Assembly (NCBI RefSeq): GCF_028453695.1
Contig: NC_135775.1
Coordinates: 6,712,046-6,776,045 of the forward strand
Length of the DNA stretch: 64,000 nucleotides
Source: Augochlora pura
Lineage: Eukaryota; Arthropoda; Insecta; Hymenoptera; Halictidae
Direction: 5' to 3'
The position numbers and the translations under genes were made by a program. Numbering within the stretch: the first letter of the stretch is position 1; every line of letters starts with the position of its first letter. Under the pieces are notes generated by a model. That model was not told the origin of the DNA, made no database searches, and was given only the letters and a program-made list of their open reading frames with translations. Below, one piece after another: positions 39,301 to 51,099 of this stretch.

Positions 39301-42300
39301 GAAACCGCCTCCTGCGCCTGGTTGTGTAGATCAACAGCTATCTTCGTTATCACTCTCTTTGCAGTCACATTCCACCTCTGTACACGAAGAACTTAGCATA
39401 CCACCTGCTCCGTCCGCCACTCCTTATGCTTTACAGATACTTCTGGATTTGTACAGGTATTGTTCATGTCTTAAGTGGGTAAAATACATTTATTGTTCAT
39501 ACTTTCATAATAATCGTTCTGTTTACAGGGACCAATTCATGCTCATGCTAGAATCAATGAGAACTCCGCAGTACAGAGTATCAGTAAATACAGACATCGC
39601 AAAAGAAAGGGAGAGAAATTCAAAGTTACAGTCAAGAGCAGCACAACTAGAAAAACAGATAAAAGTATTAATCGACGATAGCGTAGCTTTATTGAAAGCA
39701 AGAATGACTGAGCTAGGTATAAATGCAACGTCACCCGGAGACTTACTTGCCAAAGCTAAGGAGATAGTTCTTAGACATAAGCAGCTGCAAGCTAAGGCGA
39801 GTAAATTGCAAGCACAAGTTGCATCCATGGAAAGTGAGCAATCTAGACTAACGGCGCTTAGACACCAAGAGCTGCAGGAAAAGTACAATAGTTTGACAAA
39901 TGCTAATGGTATATCAAATACACCTCAACCACTCACGCAGGATTATATATTGAAAGAGATATCAGCGACTCTTTCTCAGCGTAAAAGACTGCACTGCCAG
40001 GTATGTACTTAAAATTCATACGGACAAATGAAGAAAATACACATGATAATCTATAACTAGAACTTATTAAATAGGTATCCAAATTGGAACATGAGCTGAA
40101 TGTATTAGAAAGAGCAAGTAATGAAAAACAAGCTGCAGCGTTAGTCCAACAGCAAAGGGAAGCAGCGGGTAGTAAGCATTCACAAAGTCAGCACCATCAT
40201 CAGCAGCAAAATGGCAAAAGTGGGTCGACGAGAAAGAGCAGAGAGGGGCGATCCAGATCACAAGAGTGGCCGGATGTCCCAGACATCGGCAAGATACAAG
40301 AGAATAATCCGGAAATATTGGCGCAAAAAATTTTGGAAACGGGCAGACAAATAGAAGCTGGTCGCATGTTAAATAGGCAAAATACTAGTACAAGTAGCAA
40401 TTCTAGAACCAGACTGCCACAAGCGTCTCTTAGCTTTTCTACGACTTCGTCATCATCTATATCATCTTCGTTACCGCAAACGAGTAATAAAGAAACAGCA
40501 AATAGGACCCAAGAGCCGCCCAGGGTCGCGAACTTTGAAGATAGACTAAAGAGTATAATCACAAGTGTCTTGAACGAAGATCAACAAAATAGAAATAAAC
40601 AGCAACAAATGCAATTACAAAATCAGACTGAACCTGATAGAAAACGTATCGCGTTACCACAGAATGTTTCAACCCCAGATTATACACAGGTAATTTGTTG
40701 GAACTAGTGACACTATATTTCTTTTATAACCATTATTTGTGTCTTCATCAAAGAATCATAGTCCCAGGAATTACTCAAGGATGAATATCATTGTAGGTTT
40801 CACCTGCAAAGTTAGCACTTCGCCGTCATCTCTCCCAAGAACGCCTTTCATCTCACTTAACACCATCTGATAGGCCAACAATCGACTCCAGGCAACCGAG
40901 TCATGACAATCGTATTGTAGCAGGAGGAAATGGATTGCTGGGCACTAGGACAATCGGTGATTTGGTCAGTGGAGAAATAGAGAGGACGCTAGAAATTTCC
41001 AATCAATCTATAATAAATGCTGCCGTTGACATGAGCGCGATGATAAGACCGGAAACAGTGTATTCCCCCATCAGTAGACCTGCCAGCGCGGAGGGTGATG
41101 CTGGTTTATCAACCCTCGCGCATGTAGCAAGCTATGCACCTACTTCTTCTGCAGTGTCAACCTGCACACCAACTGCCACTTCAAGATCATCTGTATTATT
41201 CACCCCAGGAACACAGGCCCAGAGGTATTGTACATATACTACTGTGAACAAAAAGTAAGGTGAATTTGTTTATAAAATGTAAATTCTTTATTTATTCTTA
41301 CAAATCAATTTCATCCCCTTCAAAGTAATCCCCGTCCCATAAAACGCACTTTTGCCAACGCTTTTCCCAGTCCTCGAAACAGTCGAAATAGTCTTTTTCC
41401 GGTATAGCCTTCAAGACCTTCTTCGATTCGGTTTTTATCTCCTCAATCGTGTCAAAACGGCGTCCCCGCATTGGCCTTTTGAGTTTGTTGAATAGCCAGA
41501 AGTCGCACGGAGCCAAATCAGGCGAATACGGTGGTTGCGGAACGATATGAGTCGAATTTTTGTCAAAAAAGTCGCGAACAACCAATGCAGTATGACATGG
41601 TGCACTATCGTGATGACTTTTGGTTGTTTACAAAAACACGTGTAACTCAGAGATAATTAAACCTTTTGACAAACAGACGCTTCGCAAATGTTATAGACAG
41701 TCCTACCAACCTAGGAAAAAAAAGAATAACTAAAGAATTTACATTTTATAAACAAATTCACCTTACTTTTTGTTTACAGTGTTATACCTGAAAATGGTTC
41801 CGGAAAGATTTCACTACAATTTACATCCTTTCCTATTTGCAGATACACACCGGTTCAATTACCTCGTGCAGATATTAAACCATACCATGAATCATACTTC
41901 ACTGACAATCCTTCTCAAAATCTTGCACAATCCCATCCTCCGCCACCTTTGCATTCGTCTCAGACTGGATCAAACGGTGAAGTTCTGCCAGTAGAAGGAC
42001 TGGCAGCATCCTTACACGCTCGCATATTAAACAATCATAACGCCAAAAATGAATCAATGCTTTCTACAAATCGAAGGTATTGCAACTTCTGCTAAATTTT
42101 TGTTTTCCTTTTTTCATCAAGTGGTTCACGACATTCAGAGTTTAAGAAGAGTGTATAACACATGTTTCCTTTGCTGTAGATTTCAACCATATCCTAGATA
42201 TGCAACTAGTAGTAACAGTAATGGTAGTACTACTACGAATGGCATTGTAACGGCCATTTGTCAATCACAACCTTCGATGCCGGTGAAAACAGAGGCGGTC

Positions 42301-44384
42301 GTGTCGTCAATAAGTACAAGCGGAGCACCATTGAGTCCTCTGGTAGAACCACACTCGAATACATCTACACCACTAGTCGACGAACCCCAAATGACCACGC
42401 AAAGGCAACGAAACGGTATTGGCGACGATGGTAAGCAAAACAGCATCCCGTAATTTCACATTACATTTCCTGTAACGTGTTTTCCTACGATTGCAGGATT
42501 AGGAAATGCTTTGGAATGTATACACTCAAGTTTTTTTCAATATGCTTTTTGTATTGGCTGACCAGAGAAATAACAATATAAAGTTGATGTTACATGTATA
42601 AATAGATTGTGGATCTCTACGCATTCTTGTTTTATTTTTTATTTCATTTTATTTTGCCAAAAGATCCGTGATCTATTTATAAAGAAATAATATACTGGTT
42701 TTGAACAGTATAATGAAATAAATTACAAAACTAGTAATAGAAAAGTTTTTAAAAATAAGTTAAGCTCTGTATTTACCTTCTATTACCAGTAGTTCGATCC
42801 TACACTATAGTATAATTTTTTTTTTTCAGTACTCTTTTATTCTTTTCTATATCCTTGAACTTTATAAACCTTTTACTAAAAATACTCTGCTTTATCTTTT
42901 TTCCACACACTGTTAGATTCTGCTATGCATCTCCTATCATTTTTTTTCTTTGACGCACTAATGGTTTAAAATTGTTGTCTATGGTTTACCTTATTCTTAT
43001 GGAGCTGGTACCCGATCTTTATTTATATTTATTTTTGTTGTTGTTTGCTGTATTTGTTAGATGCACTGTAGCTGTTTGTTGGTTAGCTCTGTCTGTCACA
43101 TACTCAATCTCACTCACAACCCTTGAAGCTTGTTTTATTAGAGATTGAGACACAAATCAGAGGGAGAAATGAAAATGTACGGCAGCCTGTGGGTTGGTTC
43201 GTGGTTGCTGGTGAGTTGTCCCACAGGGGTTGTTCAAAATTTTTTTTCAATTTTTTTTCTTTAATTATCGTTATTACAGCCATTGCAAAACGTAATATTT
43301 TTATCCGCAATTATATCTCATAGAAGAACAAGGATACCAAATAATAGTAAAAAAAAGTATTTCCATGAAAATAAGCCAAAGTCGGACACACGGTCTTTCT
43401 GAAAAAAGTTATTTAACAATTACAGCATACTCGTACATATGAGAAACCCAGACAGAAAAAAAAAGAAAGCATGCTGATGATTTCCATGGGAAACAATCTA
43501 TCTTAGTCAATAGGTTTTCGTAATTTTAGTGCATGTTCTTCTTGCATGAATATATTCCTTCCTTGTAAACATGTACATATGTAGCAGTTATATAAATCAT
43601 AAGATATACTTTAAGTAAAGTTACATTTAAACAAATAAAACTTTTTTACTCTTACAATATTTACTTTTTTTGAATCTTTTTCTTCCATCAGTGCGCACAA
43701 CAAGAAACACTATTCTTTTCTCTATTTCTTACAGATCATTCTTCCATCATACTTCCTTTTGTTATTTCTTCGATACAGAACATTATACAACTATATTTCT
43801 GCACATGCATACAAATTGATGTATGACAAACTACTTAACAGTAGACGTACTGCAATTGAGAAATGTTCTTGGCTTATTTTTATGAAAATTTGTCAGAGTA
43901 TTGTGACGACTAATCGATGAATTGGCTAACTAACATGTGTTTTTCAGACGGAGAAGCGGATTGGCAGGATAGAATCAGTTCTGGGTTTGATAGATTGGTT
44001 GCATTCGCCTCTACTGAGCTAGACAAACGAAGAAGATCTACCGAGGGAGTGAACACGAGTCCAGACAGCGGACTAGGTTCTGATAGTGCTGTCACAGGAC
44101 CTCCACCAGTGATTCCCTCTCCGGATGAAGCGCTAGGGCCTCCTCGCACTCCTTCACCGACCAGCCCTCGACCACCAAATCCTTCCAACAGCACCAGTAA
44201 CAGTGCATCCTCTGTGCCGCTGAAGTATCAACGTCAACCCGACCCTGAACGGCATCATTTTAAGAAAAAATTTTTTCATAGAGATTGGAATAACTCTGGA
44301 GGCACCAGTAAGTTTCGTCCTAAAGGCAAGGATTGGGATTGGAATCATTCAGGACAGTGGCCTTCGAATGACGAACAATCTTAA
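36400..44384 (+). CDS. gpp: Histone H3 lysine-79 methyltransferase DOT1L (grappa)
   Basis: DOT1L methylates H3K79 on nucleosomes with SAM and links to transcription elongation. Eleven exons join in phase to 1322 residues: 36400-36477, 37763-37942, 38024-38350, 38432-38699, 38778-39456, 39529-40000, 40075-40689, 40797-41224, 41843-42076, 42180-42430 and 43948-44384. The start MELRLHSPAGAEPIVYQWPL matches the family. The catalytic core follows: RPSRGLLRHILQQ, EPFSPEVYGETS, the SAM loop VDLGSGVGQVVLQMAAA, NNFAFGPTVDHQLKERF and SPLKGSVSWTGKPVSYYL, ending near residue 320. A basic region (KIRRKLNRK, RGRQRGRGVKKSKPKK) then follows, as in DOT1L nucleosome binding. A coiled-coil region (exons 6-7) matches the AF9/AF10-binding part in position. 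The rest is disordered, with a Pro/Ser-rich last exon. Intron 8 carries a mariner remnant. Confidence 0.96.
36478..37762 (+). other. DOT1L first intron
   Basis: AT-rich intron from GTGAGT to TTATAG. I saw no nested gene, repeat or RNA. Confidence 0.6.
41241..41780 (-). mobile_element. mariner deletion derivative in a DOT1L intron
   Basis: Near-perfect inverted repeats of about 50 bases bound the element: 41242-41292 on the left and 41729-41779 on the right, opening CTGTRAACAAAAAGTAAGG. The left flank shows TA, the mariner target; the right flank reads TG. On the minus strand a frame encodes only the C-terminal third of a mariner transposase. It runs from HHDSAPCHTALVV (second catalytic Asp, about 41618) through YSPDLAPCDFWLF (third Asp) to GDYFEGDEIDL at 41298. 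The first catalytic Asp and the DNA-binding domain are deleted, so it cannot move by itself. Full mariners are about 1.3 kb; this is 540 bases. Confidence 0.9.
42431..43947 (+). other. Last DOT1L intron
   Basis: About 1.5 kb, AT-rich, from GTAAGC to TTTCAG. It contains T-runs but no protein or RNA I recognise. Confidence 0.55.
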
Positions 44385-44574
44385 TCCGACTTTTATACTT
44401 GTAATCATTGAGTATGAAGCTTTTTAACTAAGGATTTCTCTTACGGTTGTTAGGTTTGCAGAATTGAGAGAATGCCGTCTGCGTTTCTTGATTGCGGATG
44501 ATGTATCATTTCTTTTGATGATAACAATGTTATTACTCTCCCCTGCTCCCTGTAGTACGGTTAAAGTAATTTTT

Positions 44575-44578
44575 ATTA

Positions 44579-44617
<39 letters not shown>
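44575..44617. repeat. (ATT)n microsatellite
   Basis: Roughly thirteen ATT units in a near-perfect run, just downstream of the DOT1L stop and probably inside its 3' UTR. Confidence 0.9.
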
Positions 44618-44618
<1 letters not shown>

Positions 44619-47600
44619 ATAATGCATACAATGTTGCAGTACATTCGACACTTTACTTGAATGCGGACGAATCGCATTCAAATTTTATTAGATCTTTATT
44701 ACGTGCTGGAGAACACGATGTCTGAGCTAAGACAAAGAGTTTGGTCATTTGTTTTATTTCTTTATATTTCATGAAGAAATATATATTTATTTCTGTGGAG
44801 AAAATTTACGAGGCTAAATGTACTGCGAAATTGAAAACCTATTTCAATGGTAAAGAAGCTATTTAATATTTAGCCGTATACACCCGCGTATATCGAAGAG
44901 ACGTAAAGGTGAAGAAAAAATGCGAAGTCACACTGTTATACATTACTCACTGATAAGCATTTTAACACTTAATATTATTAGCTCATTGCAGTTTTCTGGG
45001 TGAAGCAAAAAAAAACAGATAAATCGAGTCTAGGGGATAAATATTAACTATTTGATATATGACATACGGTGAGAATGTGTTTGCCTTCGTAAATATATGC
45101 TATTATACCATAGAGATTATATTCCCAGAAGGATAATCGAACGGTTTGTAATGCGCGTCTGTAATTATGGTACATCACTGTCACACGTTTGTAGTGCAGT
45201 TAAAAAGGAAAGTAGAAGATAAGCGCTGTGCAAAAAATGTGCCATGTATTATGGATGCTGCACGTTAATGATAGTTGGTAAACGAAACAATGTGGACAGA
45301 AGCTACCAAAACCTATGTGTGTTCGTAGCAAATACTCGCCGTAAGTTTTATACACGCGGCTCTCATTAGAAGGCTGTTCAGGTGCTCTTTAGATTTTTAT
45401 AAAACTTCATAGATTCTACTTAAATTATTTTAAATGTTTTGGTTTAAATACAAACCATTTGAAAATGTTGTAAAGGTACAGTTACTAACAGAAAATCAGT
45501 CAAATTCATTGGGTCCATCTTCTGAACTCACTATATTGCTCATCTAAGTAAGTAATAATAGAAAGGATAAGCAAAATTAAGAGCAAATTGTATATGTAAA
45601 TTGCTCGATAGGGATCACAATAATTGGAAAAGAAATACTCCCGCAGGAATTAGGGGAATAAATAATGATAATAAGATAGATTGCAGTGGTAAAATGTGAG
45701 CACATCTAATCTTATGCCAAAAGTAGTAGTACCATTGGGGCGGGTTGAAATTCTAAATTCTGTACAAATGTTCTCATCCCAATTAGTATTTCAAATGTTT
45801 TATTTATTTCTTAATAGTAGCAGATAATATACAGTGTACGAATAATAAGAAAACTTACTGTACAAACATAACATTGTATTTTATATATGGATAGTGACGG
45901 AAAACGTCTGGTATACTTTTACGATATTTTTCGGTGGTTTGTAGTCGAATTGCAGAAGTATTCAATGAATACTAATTTTATTCTGAGATAACAATATAGA
46001 GCGACAGCTTAATAAAGCTCTTTAAAAATCAATATATCAACAATTAATGTTTTGCAGATCTATTCTTAAAGTTAATATTGTACATGTAGGAAGTTTTGTA
46101 AAAGTCTCATAGTGTCGTCTGTAATGGTCCTCCATCAACAATCTTCCATCGTTTCAGGAAGATTTTATATTCAAGTGTTCACTGCCGCTGATAGAACGTT
46201 ACGGTGGCAGACAGTGAAAAGAATAGTCATTTCACCGAAAGTTAATTCGTTTTTTCATTTTCGGCACAAATTTACCCACTGATTTGTAAGATTGTGCAGA
46301 ATGCATCCAAAGAATGATCTCTGCGTGTTTATCGAGTAGAAAAGTGAAAACAGGTGTTTTGTCGGCGGTGCTCGTTTGGATCGATAGCAACGATCGCTGC
46401 CGAATTAAAGAATGAATTTGTAAATAGATGCGACGCAACATCGACTATACGCGTCTATGTATAAAAGATTTTTTAGTCACTGTGTCGTATATGTAGCAGT
46501 ATCGGAATGTTGTATAAAAAAAGCAAGGAAAAAGGAAAAAACGAGAACACAATTCCGAGCAATCATCATTCGATGAATCTTGTAAAAAAAGAATAACTTG
46601 ACCGGCTCGCCGTATATAGTTGTAATTAGTTATCGAATTATTTAATAATCCTCTCTTTTCCCACCCCGATCCTCCTGACCCCCTCCAACGTATACATTAA
46701 CACATAAAGGATTAAATAACGATGTAGGCACCTGCCAAGTTTAGCGTGTTATATACACTGCCGAATCTTCTATTAATTTTATTATTGATCATGATTATTT
46801 ATTGTTTTTATTGAAATATTTTAATACTAAGGTTTTTGTAACAAGCAGATGCAGATAGTTTTCTCTTTCATTCCCATCTTCCCGGCGATTGTAATTATTA
46901 TCACACAATGATACAGAATTTTACGAATCACGGTTACCTTGCGGAAATAAGAAAACTTGTGTGTAGTGTGCTAAACAGTTCTCTGTTTCGATTTCCATTT
47001 AAAGCGCGACGAGAAAAGAATCGACAAACACAAGCATAGAACGGAGGACACATTTTTAAGCGTATATCATCCATTGAAATGTTGTTTGATTATGCCTGTT
47101 GTAATCGATGCAATGTGAAGAATTTTGTTGTAATGGATCTAGTTACGTTTAGGTATAATAATTCATTTTTCATGTGAGTGAGTGACGACGAAAAATCTAG
47201 AAAAGGGGTAAAATGATATCTTTAGACATGTATGTATGCAGATACGTATATAATGCAAAATGCAGCAAAGTACAAAGTTCTACCTGAGAACAGATTATAT
47301 TTCCTATAGCATCAGTTTTGTACGTCGAGCAACAAATGCATTCAAATATATTACATTTTTCACTTAACTCACTATATTCTTAACCGATCCATCACAATGA
47401 GCTCATTGTATTCTTAAAAATGTTTTCTACACTATTCTGGTGTTGTATAAAATCCTGCATTATTTCCATACTGGCGTAAAAATGTTTGTTAAATTATTAA
47501 ACAATTTGTTTTTTTTTCATCTATTGTGAAGCAATTTTTGCGCAGATAAGAGAACGGATTTAGAGGAGCTGTGCAAGGAATTATAATAAACATCCGAAAC

Positions 47601-47988
47601 GATCCGGAACATATAATTATATGCAGATTATGTACAAAATTGAAAGAGATTCCCATTTGTCAAAGTTAATTGTTTTGTATTTTTAGAAGATGGAATTATC
47701 CAAAATTCTTGTAAGACTATTATTTAGGAGATAAACCAGCTTCTGTAAATATGGTGCAATCATAGAAAATTCTATTAATAGTCTTCTCAAGTGATGCATA
47801 TTAAAGATAACCGGTGAGGGTAAAAGTCAGTGATACATGCTATTCTAGAGCTCGTATAGTTTAATTCATTCAGATCTCGATGTGAACGACCCCCGTGATA
47901 CAGGTGCCAGCATGCAGCTCATATTGTGCACGTTTTTGCAATGATAAACGACATACGGGTTTCACAACGCGTTATGCACCCACTCGAG

Positions 47989-47996
47989 TATATAAG
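47989..47996 (+). promoter_or_regulatory. TATA box of the ADAMTS-like gene
   Basis: TATATAAG lies 54 bases upstream of the start codon at 48050. Transcription would begin about 30 bases downstream, near 48022, leaving a leader of about 30 bases. A strong TATA box suits a regulated, tissue-restricted gene. Confidence 0.65.
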
Positions 47997-48049
47997 AACA
48001 TGTCCGTCATTCTTGCGCGTACTTGAACTTGAAATCTAACGACCATAAT

Positions 48050-51000
48050 ATGGCCTTCGCGTTAAAAACAATATTGCTGGCTTCTCTGGGTGCAGCAGCC
48101 AGGTGGGACACCGCGGACACGGAAATCGTTCTGCTACCATTATGGAACACGGAAGACAGTGCGGAGGTAGACGATCGTACTCATTAATAAAACATTACCA
48201 CTGTGACCATTTAGGGTAAAGATTAGGACGTACGTACAGAACCAATGAAAACAAAATCTGCAGCGCGTAGTTTGTTTGAAGATAATTAGAGTACAGCTTA
48301 ACTCGTGTATTTACCAATTTCCACTGTTATTTGATTTGCTATTTCTGAACACTTGTAATAGTATGGAGTTCTCTGCTTTCTGCTACGATTCAATAGTTCG
48401 ATAAAGGAGAGAATGAAATAACAAATATTAAAAGTTTTAAAGAATCGTATAGTAAGGCTTATGCTGTAACTAAAAGGAGTTCGATGACCTTTATGGTAAA
48501 AATTTCTTTAAAAACTACTATTAGATAATATGTATTGAGATAATTTGTTGGTTTACAGAAGAAATTGCTTATTAAGAAATTCTTCGCTATTAACGATTGA
48601 TTGCTTAAAGACTATTAAGTAACCGCCGGCAGATATAACGTTAAGTAATGGATGCTCAGTGGAAATAGTGAATAGTGCTTAGATCACTGAATTCATTCTC
48701 TAAAGGTTCTCGTTCACTTTTACTTCTGGGAATTCCCTGCGTAAATAAATTACAGGTACCGCTAAGTTTTAAGGCTTTCGATCGATCCATTAACTTGAGA
48801 CTACGTAGAAACGATAAAATCATGGCACCAAATTTCCGTGTTTGGAAGCACAACGAAGATGACGAGTTAGAAGAGTTGCAGGATCTGAGAGAACCATCTT
48901 CTTGTCATTATTTGCACAGAAACGATTACAGTTCAGCAGCCATTAGTCTCTGCAAGGCGCGCGGCATGGTCAGTATTGCATTTTTAATGTCAAAAAACAA
49001 AATTAAGCACCGCAGATGAAGAAAAATGTATCTGACAGTGGTGTCTTTTGTCGCCATAGCATGGTCTGATTTTCCTGGGTAACGACACCTTTGAAATAAC
49101 ACCCTTGCAAACCGAGGATATTTCCTTCTTCAATGATCATCGTATCAAACAACGTTCGGAGTCACTCGGAGAACCGCACATCGTTAAAAGGGCCCAAACT
49201 CCGTCCATCTTCTTTGAAGATGAACTAATGCATAACAAGCGCAATGCTTTCATTAACAATATCCTCGACGAAGAAGAACTGCAGAAGATCAGAAACAACA
49301 ACCTTGAAGAAACTTTAACTTTGGAACTGGCAGTCTTTTTCGATGAACCTGGCTACAACCTTTTCTCACCTTTTTTCGACAGGAACGACGAGGACATCCG
49401 GGATATGATGTTGGCTTACATAAACGGTGTTCAAGCAGTTTACCATCACCCCAGTTTAGGTATCTTAATCGATATCTCCCTCGTGAGGCTGGAGATTATG
49501 CAGAAACAGCCTCAAGATTTGCCCCATTTCAACGGCGAGAGGGGTAACTTGCTAGATTCTTTCTGCAACTACGCCATGAAGAAGAACCAGAAGGACGAAT
49601 ACCATCCTGATCACTGGGACATGGGGCTCTATGTCTCTGGATTGGATTTCTATGCTCTAGAGGCGGGACAAAAGAACAGCGCTACCATGGGTCTTGCAGC
49701 GGTTGGCGGAGTATGCATCGATCAGTATTCCTGCGTTATAGCTGAATTGGGTGTCACCAATCAGTATGGCAAGCCCTTTCCGTCCGCGGGATTTACATCT
49801 GTCTACATTGCCGCGCATGAGATTGGTCACAAGTAAGTATCGAATATCGTCTTTGAAATAAAACCAGGACAAACGATGATCTCCTTCCCAAAAAGCCTAG
49901 GAATGCATCACGATTCGACAGGGAACGCGTGCCCCAAGGACGGCTATATAATGTCGCCGAGCAGGGGCACCCACGGCGAGACAGTCTGGTCACAATGCAG
50001 CCGGGAGGTGGCCGAGAAGTTGACGTACACGAAGCCTTGCCTGAAAGATAGACCTTACAACCGGCCAAATAATCGGTTAGACCATGCGAGGTTCTTCGAT
50101 CTGCCCGGAAGAGTGTGGACGGCAAAGAAGCAGTGCGAAGTGCTGTTGCGGGACAAGGATGCCACGGTAGCAACTTTATACAACGCTTGCGAGGCGTTAC
50201 AGTGCAAGACGCCTCATAGAAGCGGTTACTACATTGCTGGGCCAGCTCTGGATGGGACTTATTGTGCACCTGGAAAAGAATGCCGGGGCGGAGAATGTAA
50301 GAATGCGTTACAGATCTCTTCAGGAGAAAATCCCTACGGTCCCGAACTGCCACAAGCGAGGCCCGTAGGATGGAGCGAATGGATCCCAGGAGCCTGCAGC
50401 AGCGGCTGTCTACTGAAGTCGAGTGGTGCCAGGAGTAGGCGCCGTTTCTGCAACAGCCCAACGTCAGAGAACGCGGAAGCAGACTGTCAGGGGCCGCGAT
50501 ACGACGTCGTCCTCTGCAGGGACGACAAGCTCTGTAGCAAGAAGAAGCGTAGGAGTAGTGTGGACTTCGCGACGCTTAGGTGCGCAGAGTTCAGCGAAAG
50601 CCTGCCAGAATTGGACGGCAAGGGTGGCGGGCTGCAGGCACCGCACGAGCCCGAAAGGCCATGGATGGCTTGCGCTATATTCTGTCGGCGAAAAGACATA
50701 GCATCTTATTACACGCCGCGTGTCGAATTAAACGACCTTGGCCTTGACCCATACTACCCGGATGGTACATGGTGCCATGCCGAGCAGGGACAAAATTATT
50801 TTTGTCGGCAGCATCATTGTTTGCCGGAAAACTTTCGTTTTGGAAAGACGGCGCTGAAGGGCCGTCTGTGGGACGATGCTCAGTTCGGGCCCCAGAACGC
50901 TCATAAAGACGGGCTGCATCTCACCGACCAAGTGATCAAGTATTTCAGCCTGGGGCCGGACGGCCGGCCACTCTTGACCTCTTTGTCTCGCGGTATTGGA

Positions 51001-51099
51001 TTTCCACCCGACGAGGACGAATGGATCGATAAAGACTACGTCGAGTTGGCGAATTCGCCGCTGGAGGCTGACTTCAATCTGCAATACTTGAAGAAATAG
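48050..51099 (+). CDS. Secreted ADAMTS-like zinc metalloprotease
   Basis: ADAMTS enzymes are secreted proteases that cut extracellular matrix proteins. Four exons, 48050-48166, 48756-48968, 49060-49832 and 49896-51099, join in phase to 768 residues. A hydrophobic signal peptide (LKTILLASLGAAA) starts the protein. The propeptide has NLRLRRNDKIMAPNF and a single conserved Cys region, with a dibasic VKR at its end. The catalytic domain starts near TLELAVFFDEPG. The zinc site HEIGHNLGMHHD is complete across the exon 3-4 junction, followed by the Met-turn YIMSPS. A disintegrin-like Cys-rich part and one thrombospondin type-1 repeat (GWSEWIPGACSSGC) follow, then a Cys-rich tail. The single TSP1 repeat and short tail make it a small member; which fly AdamTS it matches I cannot say. 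Confidence 0.9.
48167..48755 (+). other. First intron of the ADAMTS-like gene
   Basis: AT-rich intron from GTAGAC to TTACAG, separating the signal-peptide exon from the propeptide. Nothing else is seen in it. Confidence 0.6.

Larger units (their letters stand above)
44385..48049 (+). other. DOT1L 3' region and spacer
   Basis: A 3.7 kb stretch without a recognisable gene. The DOT1L 3' UTR probably occupies part of it. It holds an ATT microsatellite at 44575-44617 and, at its right end, the ADAMTS promoter. Short open frames such as 46232-46441 are not protein-like. Confidence 0.5.

Noticed and set aside
49793..50701. Long antisense and off-frame open frames over the ADAMTS exon (up to 222 codons)
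   Set aside because: They mirror the GC-rich, stop-poor coding exon and contain no recognisable protein, while the sense frame has the full zinc site.
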